This document shows positions 15,965 to 22,673 of a stretch of DNA of 25,641 bases, piece after piece. Positions within the stretch are counted from its first letter, which is position 1, and each line of letters starts with the position of its first letter. The DNA lies in the NCBI GenBank assembly GCA_041744735.1, contig JBGTKH010000065.1, positions 1 through 25,641 on the forward strand, given 5' to 3'. Under the pieces are notes generated by a model. That model was not told the DNA's origin. It was given only the letters and a program-made list of their open reading frames with translations, and did no database searches. Source of the DNA: JBGTKH01 sp041744735. GTDB lineage: Bacteria; Planctomycetota; Planctomycetia; Pirellulales; Pirellulaceae. The position numbers were made by a program, and so were the translations under genes.

Positions 15965-17646
15965 TATTCGTTTCTTTTCTCAAGACCCTCTTCGATCGCT
16001 CGTCGAATGCACCGTATGTTTTCGTCCATCGATGCGGACTTGTGAAAGATGCTGCTGGTGCCGGCCACCAAGTTTGCCGCGCCGGCCGCGACCATCAACG
16101 GTATGTTCTCGAAGCTGACGTTTCCGTCGACTTGAATGGGCATGTCCTGATAGCCCCGATCGTCGAGCAATTTGCGGCAGTCGGCGATTTTGCGGATCGA
16201 ACCCGGTGTCATCGTCTGGCCGGCATAACCGGGGTTCACCGTCATCACCAACACGTAGTCCAGCCGCTCGAGCACATACTCGATCGCTTCCAGCGGAGTG
16301 CCCGGATTGATTGCTGCGCCGGCCTGCGCGCCGATCTCACGAACGCGGGCCAACGTGCGGTCCAGGTGCGTACAAGACTCGACGTGCACCGAAATCCGGT
16401 CCACACTCATGTCCTTGAGAAGCCCGATGAAAAAGTCGTTGTCGCTGACCATCAAATGCACGTCGATTGTCAGCTTCGTTTTGGACCGCAACTGCTCCAG
16501 CACCCCCAGACCCATGGGCATGTTAGGTACGAAATGCGCGTCCATGATATCCATGTGCAGCATGTCTACGCCCAACTGTTCGACGCGCCGCAATTCGGAT
16601 TCAAAGTTCAGCGCATCCACGCACATCATCGACGGCGAGATATGCACTCGGCCGCCGTTTGGGACGGCAACTGCGGCTGCCGATGTTCGGCCGCGCGCGG
16701 CCGGCTCGTCTTCGCTGTCGCCGTTAAGAAACGTCCGCTTGAGATAGCGCAGCGACTGCCGCAACGAGTCTTCCAACTTGTGATCGCTGTAGTCACGGCC
16801 TAGCTTTGGTCCGCCGATTTCAAGATATCCCGTAAGTTGGCGCGTGGGCAGCCGATCGCCGTTGTCGAGCAACAGACGCCGCAATTGTGGCACGTCGACG
16901 ATACCTTTTTTCCGCTCCGCGTCCGTGAATCCGAACGTCGAGTCGTAGCGGGGATCGGTGTTCTTCAAGTGAACTTCGTACAAGTACGGCAGCGTCGCCT
17001 CGAACAACTGCCAATGATCGAATATGATCTCGCCGTTTTGGTTCGCGTATCCGTGAGCAATATCCGTGCAATAGCCGACGCGGGCGGTTGTGTCGGGATG
17101 CTGTTGGTGATAGTTGCCCAGCTCCTGGCCCATCGCCTGAATCTCGTCCGGCAGTGTGGGCGGCTCGGCCAAGCAGGACATCGGCTCGATCGTCAGCCAC
17201 TCGACGCCACACTTTTTCGCATGATGCATTAGCTCCTTCATGTGCCGGATATAGCAGGCAGTGCCGGCCTTCTTGAACTCCATTCGATCTCGCATCACGG
17301 CGCCTGGGTTCGAACCGACGCTTTTCGCGCCGAGGATACCGCCCACTTCGATGTAGCGTTCAAAGTTTTTGCGAGCGACCCGTTCGTAGCCGGGCTCCTC
17401 GCGGAAGAAACCGCCCAATTCACGATGAGCGGTAAACATGCTGTCGATGACCACGCCCGCGCGATCGGCTTGCTGTCGCAGTTCGCGAAAGAATTCGTCG
17501 GGCAATTGGTACAGTTCAAAATGCGTACCAATCTGGACGTATCGCACGCCCTCGTCGGCCAACAACCGAAACAGCCACTCGTGAGAATAGCGGTACTCGA
17601 TCGGGTCGGTCTTCACACCCAGTCGCAATTCAATCTCTCGGCGCAT
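15964..17646 (-). CDS. Fusion: xylose-isomerase-like epimerase/isomerase + AlsE/Rpe-like 3-epimerase
   Basis: 560-residue two-domain protein. Residues 1-305 are an AP-endonuclease-2/xylose-isomerase-like TIM barrel with the metal ligands expected of the tagatose/psicose 3-epimerase group: E154 (LTIEP), D195 with H198 (CTDIAHGY), H226 (EVHLKN), E276 (GYLEIGG). A low-complexity linker (309-332) follows. Residues 334-555 are a ribulose-phosphate/allulose-6-phosphate 3-epimerase with all key residues: S339 (ISPSMMC), H364, D366 and M368 (HMDIMD), H397 and M399 (VHLM), NPGYAGQ, D508 (IQVDGN). ISPSMMCVD, VMTVNPGYAGQ and GTSSIF look more like AlsE than housekeeping Rpe. First gene of a three-gene operon with two dehydrogenases. 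Confidence 0.9.
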   Translation of the reverse strand: MRREIELRLGVKTDPIEYRYSHEWLFRLLADEGVRYVQIGTHFELYQLPDEFFRELRQQADRAGVVIDSMFTAHRELGGFFREEPGYERVARKNFERYIEVGGILGAKSVGSNPGAVMRDRMEFKKAGTACYIRHMKELMHHAKKCGVEWLTIEPMSCLAEPPTLPDEIQAMGQELGNYHQQHPDTTARVGYCTDIAHGYANQNGEIIFDHWQLFEATLPYLYEVHLKNTDPRYDSTFGFTDAERKKGIVDVPQLRRLLLDNGDRLPTRQLTGYLEIGGPKLGRDYSDHKLEDSLRQSLRYLKRTFLNGDSEDEPAARGRTSAAAVAVPNGGRVHISPSMMCVDALNFESELRRVEQLGVDMLHMDIMDAHFVPNMPMGLGVLEQLRSKTKLTIDVHLMVSDNDFFIGLLKDMSVDRISVHVESCTHLDRTLARVREIGAQAGAAINPGTPLEAIEYVLERLDYVLVMTVNPGYAGQTMTPGSIRKIADCRKLLDDRGYQDMPIQVDGNVSFENIPLMVAAGAANLVAGTSSIFHKSASMDENIRCIRRAIEEGLEKRNE

Positions 17647-17767
17647 TCTGGCTCCTGCGGATAATGCGTCAACGTTTCATTCGAGTCTGTCAAGACTAGC
17701 GGAATTAGCAGCGTTGCGGGAGGTGCTGACGTTTGTTCTCCCACCTCTCTTCGCGAAAGAGTGAAGG

Positions 17768-19165
17768 TCATCCCATGATCTCGTGAATCAGCTCGCCGCC
17801 GAACTGGGAAAGTTGTTTGAATCGGCCGGCGTGGAAGTACGTGAGCTTGTTGTCATCCAGGCCGAGTAAGTGCAGCAGCGTGACGTGCAGGTCGCGGATC
17901 GGATGAGCAGACTCGGTTGCGGACGCGCCGAGTTCGTCCGTTGCGCCGACAATGCCGGGTTTTACGCCACCGCCGGCCAGGAGCATGGTCATCGCATCGG
18001 CGTTGTGGCCGCGGCCGAGTGAATAGACGCCGCCGCGTTTGTTGTTGTCGGGCGTACGGCCGAATTCGCCCGTCCAGATCACCAGCGTGTCGTCGAGCAT
18101 GCCGCGCTGTTTGAGATCCTTGATCAGCGCGGCCATCGGCTTATCGACACTCTTGATGCGGGCGGTGTGGCCGCGTTCGAGATAGTCGTGACTGTCCCAG
18201 CCGCCGGAAAAGATTTGCACGAAGCGGACTCCGCTTTCAACCAGACGGCGGGCGAGCAGGCACTGGCGGCCGAACGCTTGAGTCTCTTTGTCGTCGAGCC
18301 CGTACGCGGTGCGCGTGGCCTCGGTTTCGCGCGACAGGTCGATCACGTCGGGCACTTCCATCTGCATGCGGTAGGCCAGTTCGTAACTTTCCATCCGCGC
18401 GGCCAACTCGCGATGTTCCGCGTGCTGGGCGGCGTGCTGCTGGTTGAGGAAAGCGAGTTCGTCAAGCGCACGCCGTTGATGCTCGCGCGATTTGAGCGAC
18501 GGCGAACGGAGGTCGAGTATCGGCGAACCCTCGGGCCGCAGTCTCGTCCCCTGGTAGTAGGCCGGCAAGAACCCGTTCGTCCAATTGCCGGGACCCCCTT
18601 GCGGCAGCGCCAATTCCGTCATGACCACATAGCCAGGCAGGTTCTGGTTGACCGAGCCGAGACCGTAGGTTGCCCACGCACCCAGCCCAGGATCGCCGCC
18701 AAGACGGCTGCCCGTGTTCATGTGGAACAGAGCCTCGGGATGATTCAGCGACTCGGCCTGGCAGCCGCGATAGTTGCACAACTCGTCCGCAACCTCCGGA
18801 TCAGCCAGATACTTCCACTGGTCGCACATTTCGATGCCGGACTGCCCAACCTTGCGAAACTTGAACGGGCTGCCCACATAAAACTTGAAGCCCTGTTCCA
18901 GCCCGCGCGTGAGTTTGGATTCCGACTTGTGCAGTGCGTTGAGCTTTGGCTTGGGGTCAAACGTATCCATGTGTCCCGGCCCGCCCTCCATGAACAGCAT
19001 GATTACCGCCTTGGCCTTGGCGGGAAGCATCGGCGGCTTCGGCGCGAGCGGGCCGGCGGCCGATTTCGCCTCAGCCGCGAGCAGATCGCTGAACGCGACG
19101 GAACCGAGTGTCGCACCGAGGCTGTAGAGGAAATTGCGCCGGCCGAGTGTGTTACTGCGGGACAT
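17768..19165 (-). CDS. DUF1501 protein, Tat-exported
   Basis: 465-residue protein of the DUF1501 family (alkaline-phosphatase/sulfatase-like fold), usually encoded next to DUF1549/DUF1553 proteins in planctomycetes; function unproven. The start at ATG 19165 gives a twin-arginine signal, LGRRNFLYSLGATLGSVAF (R9-R10). The frame extends to 19501, but that part overlaps the upstream gene and is not protein-like. Family markers are MLFMEGGPGHMDTFDPKPKLN, GGWDSHDY, and the C-terminal IWTGEFGRTPDNN and GRGHNADAM with conserved Asp/His that could bind metal. It follows the DUF1549/DUF1553 gene by 91 bases and is probably exported folded to the periplasm to work with it. Confidence 0.93.
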   Translation of the reverse strand: MSRSNTLGRRNFLYSLGATLGSVAFSDLLAAEAKSAAGPLAPKPPMLPAKAKAVIMLFMEGGPGHMDTFDPKPKLNALHKSESKLTRGLEQGFKFYVGSPFKFRKVGQSGIEMCDQWKYLADPEVADELCNYRGCQAESLNHPEALFHMNTGSRLGGDPGLGAWATYGLGSVNQNLPGYVVMTELALPQGGPGNWTNGFLPAYYQGTRLRPEGSPILDLRSPSLKSREHQRRALDELAFLNQQHAAQHAEHRELAARMESYELAYRMQMEVPDVIDLSRETEATRTAYGLDDKETQAFGRQCLLARRLVESGVRFVQIFSGGWDSHDYLERGHTARIKSVDKPMAALIKDLKQRGMLDDTLVIWTGEFGRTPDNNKRGGVYSLGRGHNADAMTMLLAGGGVKPGIVGATDELGASATESAHPIRDLHVTLLHLLGLDDNKLTYFHAGRFKQLSQFGGELIHEIMG

Positions 19166-19194
19166 ATTTGAAATCCTGGCTTGTAAGAGGTTTT

Positions 19195-19231
19195 GAATAT
19201 CGAATGTCGAACAAGGAATTTCGAATGATGA
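19195..19231. repeat. Single arm of the CGAACAAGGAAT repeat
   Basis: 37 bases (core TCGAACAAGGAATTTCGAAT) matching, with four differences, the left arm of the palindrome inside the upstream DUF1549/DUF1553 gene (from 21664). It lies in the 91-base spacer between that gene and the DUF1501 gene; no second arm is seen here. Confidence 0.75.
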
Positions 19232-19256
19232 AGCAGGAGTGACATTGGCTGTTATC

Positions 19257-22200
19257 TCAATAAACGTAAACGAACTCATTCGAGTTAAACAACAACAAAC
19301 ACAAGTCGGCCAGTGCCCTCGTCGTCGGGCTGACGTCGGCAGGTTTCTTGTCGGCGACGTAGTTCTCGAAGACGGGCAGAATCTCGTCGTACTCGAATGG
19401 CTTGCCGGAAAACTCTTCGACCAGTGAGCGCGTGATGCGGGTGGGATATGTAACCGGCTCGGGCTGCACGCCGCGATGGTAGTCGCCCATCGTGCGGACA
19501 TATTCGCTCATGCGTAGCTGTTCTGCGGGAGATGGCTCGCGACCCAGAGCGAGCGAGAACGCTCTCTTCACTTGCTCCTCGATCGTGCCGGCTTCTTTCT
19601 CCAATCGCAGAGCGAAGGCGATCGAACGGTCGGTAATCACGTTGCTGTTTAGCAGTGTGAAGGCCTGCGGCGAAACGGCTGCGGCGTCGCGCAGGTCGCA
19701 GGATTCGTTCGGATTGGGTTGATTGAAGACTTCGAGGAACGGATCGGCTTGCCCGCGAACGCGATAGGTGTAAATGCTGCGGCGGTTTCGCTGCTCGGGA
19801 GTGCGCGACGGCTGATAGGCCGGCGCGATCGAGAACTGAATCATCCGCGGCTGCAGGGCCACTTCCATATTCATCTCCGGCATGATCGGCACGCCGCCCA
19901 GCGCGGGATTCAACTCGCCGGTGATCTTCAGCATGCTGTCGCGCAGTTCCTCGGCCGTCAGTCGGCGCGTGGGAAAGTAAGCCAACAGGTCGTTGTTCGG
20001 ATCATCGTTGCGAAGCCTTTCCATGTTGGGATGACTCGCCGACTGCTGATAGGCCGCCGATGTCATGATCAGCTTATGCAAGCGTTTCAGCGTCCAACCG
20101 TTTTCAACAAAGTCAGCGGCCAGCCAGTCGAGCAACTCGGGGTGCGTGGGCTTCGCGCCTTTCGCGCCAAAGTTGTTCGGGTTGCCGGCAATCGGTTTGC
20201 CGAAGTGATACTGCCAAACGCGATTCACGATGGACCGCGTGCTGAGCGGATTCTTCGGGTGCGCGATCCACTCGGCGAGTGCAAGACGACGGCCTTCCAT
20301 CGGCTCAGGCAGCCGGAACGGGTCGGTGCTGCTTGTCGGCTGCGCTCGTGAGCCGAAGGCGCTAGCCTCGGGCTCTTCAGCCACGGGCTTTTCGGCCTCG
20401 GGGTTTTCGGGATTCAGCGCCGGTGGTTCAACGCCCGCGGCTAGCGCCGGCGGCTCACTTATCGGGCCGATGCCACTCAGCACGCCCGGCGTAACCGGCT
20501 GGCCCGGAGCCTGTAAGGAGCCGCCCAGCAGAATGTGGCTGACCGGTCGCCAGTCTTTCGCCGCGCCGGCATTCATGCGCAGTTTCCGTGCGTTTAGGAA
20601 ATTCGGATCGGGGCCGTTGTAGACGCTCTGCACCATCGGTTCGTAACGCTCCAGAGCGCGAGTCCAAATCCATTCATCCTGCTCGCGGACCTTCAAGCGG
20701 CCTTCTTCCATGTAGTCAAGGCCAACGTGCCGGGGCGGCTTTTTCTCGTCCGGCAGATCCTTGCGATCCTGCTCCGAGACGTACGGCAGACCGTGCTCTT
20801 CAAACCACTGACGGGCCGCCGTCTCCTTTTTGTCCTCGAGTTCGTTCTTTCGCTGGGTCGCAAAGGCCAGCAGCCGCTGGACCATCGCGTGGCCTTCTTC
20901 AAAACCCTCGCGATTCTCTTCGGGCAAGAGCGGAGCGGACCGCTCGGCCAGTTGCGTCGTGGAAAAGGCGGCGTACATCCGGTAATAGTCGCGCGTCGGC
21001 AGCGGATCGAACTTGTGATCGTGGCACTTGAAGCAACGCATCGTCGTCGACAAGAACGTCTGCCCGAGCGCGTTGATCACGTCGTCGATGTAGATCTGCC
21101 GAGCTTCGTCGTTCATGACCATCGCCGGATCCCACGGTCCCATGCGCAAAAAGCCGGTCGCCACTAACCACTCACTCTCCTCGTCGGTGTAGTCACCTTT
21201 CAGCCGAGCTTGATTGATCTTCCGGCCATCGCCGCTGAGCCGCTGACGCAAGGATTCGTCAGCCAACTCATCTCCTGCCAGTTGTTCGATGACAAAGCGG
21301 TCATACGGCATATCGGCATTAAACGCGCGGATGACGTAATCGCGGTAGCGCCACATGTTGGACCGCTCGTAGTCGTTCGAGTAACCGCCCGTATCAGCGT
21401 AGCGAGCCACGTCAAGCCAATGCTGTCCCCAACGCTCACCGTAGTGCGGGCTGGCGAGCAATCGGTCGATGAGATTACTGAATGCGGTTTGCGGATCGTT
21501 GATCGATTCCTCTTCGAATGCTTCGATTTCCTCCGGCGTCGGCGGCAGACCGATCAAGTCGTACGTTGCGCGGCGGATCAGCGTTCGCGGATCGGCTCGC
21601 TTAGCCGGTTCGGTCTCAGCCGCAGCAAGTTTTTCGCTCAGGAAGCGATCGACGGGATGGCTTGAATGTTGAATCTCGAACAAGGAATGTCGAATGATGA
21701 GGTTAGGAACACTCGACTCTTCTTTTTTTCCTTCGGCCTTCGAGTTTCCTTGGTCGACATTCGACATTTCTGGCGGAGCCGCCTTCTTCACCGGTTGAAA
21801 CGCCCAGATGTCTTCCGGCTTGTAACGGCGATAGGTCCAATCATCGGCCAAGCCACCGCTGGTCGCGACAATGACTCCGTCCTCGTTTTCGGGAACGGAC
21901 CATTCCCGCTTCTGAATCGCAACTTGCCGCTCTGCATCCGGCCACGGAGCGCCCGCCGCGATCCACTGGCGGATGTACTCGGTTTCCGTCTTGGTCAGTC
22001 GGTCGTTTTCTTTGGGAGGCATCTCGTAGCTTTCCCACAGCACCGCCTGATACAGCGGACTCTCGTCCGGTTTGCCGGGCACGAGCGACGGTTCTTCGGA
22101 TTCACCACCTTTCAGCATGCCTTCCCGAGTGAGAAGGTTATAATCACCGCGAATGTCATTAGGATCATTGCCATGACAGCCAAAGCATTTCACTTTGAGC

Positions 22201-22340
22201 AGCGGCCGGACGCGGAGTGTGAAAAGGCGCTCGGCTTCAGCGTTTTCTGTGGCATTCACGCTTCCGCACACAGTGAACGCGAGCAGTGACAAGGTGACAA
22301 GGTGACACGGTGACAAGGTGCGGGGGCGATAGTGTGACAT
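19257..22340 (-). CDS. DUF1549/DUF1553 cytochrome-type protein (PSCyt1-PSCyt2-PSD1)
   Basis: Large exported protein (1027 residues from ATG 22340; 1033 from ATG 22358, numbering below from the latter). Signal peptide to about residue 36. Cytochrome-like domain with CFGCH (58-62) and a distal EMPP (112-115). PSCyt2/DUF1549 from about 236 (VDRFLSEKL) to 470, including a second haem-type motif CFKCHDHKFDPLP (442-454). PSD1/DUF1553 from about 690 (RLALAEWIAHPKNP) to 1000, with RRLTAEELRDSML and SCDLRDAAAVSPQAF. Two palindromic repeats encode linkers: residues about 198-235 and 634-672. The signal peptide overlaps a GTGACAAG repeat. Thought to act with the DUF1501 partner in the periplasm, perhaps in oxidative polymer or sugar breakdown; function unproven. 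Confidence 0.92.
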   Translation of the reverse strand: MSHYRPRTLSPCHLVTLSLLAFTVCGSVNATENAEAERLFTLRVRPLLKVKCFGCHGNDPNDIRGDYNLLTREGMLKGGESEEPSLVPGKPDESPLYQAVLWESYEMPPKENDRLTKTETEYIRQWIAAGAPWPDAERQVAIQKREWSVPENEDGVIVATSGGLADDWTYRRYKPEDIWAFQPVKKAAPPEMSNVDQGNSKAEGKKEESSVPNLIIRHSLFEIQHSSHPVDRFLSEKLAAAETEPAKRADPRTLIRRATYDLIGLPPTPEEIEAFEEESINDPQTAFSNLIDRLLASPHYGERWGQHWLDVARYADTGGYSNDYERSNMWRYRDYVIRAFNADMPYDRFVIEQLAGDELADESLRQRLSGDGRKINQARLKGDYTDEESEWLVATGFLRMGPWDPAMVMNDEARQIYIDDVINALGQTFLSTTMRCFKCHDHKFDPLPTRDYYRMYAAFSTTQLAERSAPLLPEENREGFEEGHAMVQRLLAFATQRKNELEDKKETAARQWFEEHGLPYVSEQDRKDLPDEKKPPRHVGLDYMEEGRLKVREQDEWIWTRALERYEPMVQSVYNGPDPNFLNARKLRMNAGAAKDWRPVSHILLGGSLQAPGQPVTPGVLSGIGPISEPPALAAGVEPPALNPENPEAEKPVAEEPEASAFGSRAQPTSSTDPFRLPEPMEGRRLALAEWIAHPKNPLSTRSIVNRVWQYHFGKPIAGNPNNFGAKGAKPTHPELLDWLAADFVENGWTLKRLHKLIMTSAAYQQSASHPNMERLRNDDPNNDLLAYFPTRRLTAEELRDSMLKITGELNPALGGVPIMPEMNMEVALQPRMIQFSIAPAYQPSRTPEQRNRRSIYTYRVRGQADPFLEVFNQPNPNESCDLRDAAAVSPQAFTLLNSNVITDRSIAFALRLEKEAGTIEEQVKRAFSLALGREPSPAEQLRMSEYVRTMGDYHRGVQPEPVTYPTRITRSLVEEFSGKPFEYDEILPVFENYVADKKPADVSPTTRALADLCLLLFNSNEFVYVY
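20348..20458. repeat. Palindrome inside the DUF1549/DUF1553 gene, linker copy
   Basis: Arms 20348-20372 and 20434-20458 (GTGAGCCG..GGCGCTAGCC..CGGG) are inverted copies of 25 bases with three differences. They bracket a Pro/Glu/Ala-rich stretch (residues about 634-672, EPPALAAGVEPPALNPENPE) just ahead of the DUF1553 domain. The element is fully in frame. Confidence 0.8.
21665..21768. repeat. Palindrome inside the DUF1549/DUF1553 gene, interdomain copy
   Basis: Arms 21665-21696 and 21737-21768 are inverted copies of 32 bases with six differences (core TCGAACAAGGAA). The element encodes about residues 198-235 (EMSNVDQGNSKAEGK to IRHSLFEIQHSSH), exactly between the cytochrome-like part (WAFQPVKKAAPPE) and the DUF1549 domain (HPVDRFLSEKL), without breaking the frame. 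Confidence 0.82.
22286..22320. repeat. GTGACAAG repeat array, left copy
   Basis: GTGACAAG-type units: GTGACAAG GTGACAAG GTGACACG GTGACAAG GTG, an 8-base period repeated four times. On the minus strand it encodes PCHLVTLS within the signal peptide of the DUF1549/DUF1553 protein. Confidence 0.88.
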
Positions 22341-22374
22341 TGTTATTTGATGATCCATGTTATTTGATGATCCA
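22341..22374. repeat. Perfect 17-base tandem duplication at the gene start
   Basis: TGTTATTTGATGATCCA occurs twice head to tail (22341-22357, 22358-22374). The right copy encodes the last codons (WIIK-stop) of the four-helix-bundle remnant; the left copy lies directly before ATG 22340 of the DUF1549/DUF1553 gene and contains the alternative ATG 22358. Confidence 0.9.
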
Positions 22375-22655
22375 TGTTTCCGGATGATTGATCATGCCGA
22401 CGATGGTGCCGATGATTTCGTCGTAGGTCTTGTAAAGTTTGGCGGCTTCGTCACGGTTAACGTATTCGCATTTGACGGCAAACTCCAACCATACTTGTGT
22501 CTCTGCGGCCTCGGTTTCGCTGTCAGATAACTTGCTGATAAAGTGCGCCTCGTAGCGTCGCTTACGAAGATCACCATCGCCGCATCAAACGCCTTCGCGT
22601 ACACCTCCAAATCTCGGTGTGTCCTAATTTTGCCTGTCACCGTGTCACCCCTCAC
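22360..22655 (-). pseudogene. Four-helix-bundle (23S rRNA IVP-type) protein, internally deleted
   Basis: Remnant of the small four-helix-bundle family first seen as intervening-sequence proteins of 23S rRNA. The first frame gives the family start KIRTHRDLEVYAKAFDAAMVIF, then runs out of homology at about 22567. A shifted frame from there reads RKRRYEAHFISKLSDSE, TEAAETQVWLEFAVKCEYV and YDEIIGTIVGMINHPETWII, the typical C-terminal half, to TAA at 22360. The middle segment (roughly 30 residues, the second helix and its loop) is missing at the frame change, so this is a deletion plus frameshift rather than a sequencing slip of one base. It sits between the FecR-LamG and DUF1549/DUF1553 genes, bracketed by inverted GTGACA-type arrays. 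Confidence 0.85.
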
Positions 22656-22671
22656 CTTGTCACCCAGTCAC
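22635..22671. repeat. GTGACA repeat array, right copy, inverted
   Basis: TGTCACCGTGTCACC..TCACCTTGTCACC..GTCAC is the inverted, more degraded counterpart of the array at 22286-22320. It overlaps the start of the four-helix-bundle remnant and ends 3 bases short of the FecR-LamG stop codon. Confidence 0.82.
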
Positions 22672-22673
22672 GC

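Noticed and set aside
18167..19171. 334-codon plus-strand open frame opposite the DUF1501 gene
   Set aside because: Composition rich in Arg/His/Gln with no domain; explained by codon bias of the DUF1501 gene on the other strand.
19166..19501. N-terminal extension of the DUF1501 frame
   Set aside because: It would overlap the 3' end of the DUF1549/DUF1553 gene and place 112 low-complexity residues before a clear Tat signal; part of it translates a repeat.
22286..22671. CRISPR-like array from the GTGACAAG repeats
   Set aside because: Units are 8 bases in direct contact with no unique spacers, and the two arrays are inverted relative to each other; no cas genes are present.
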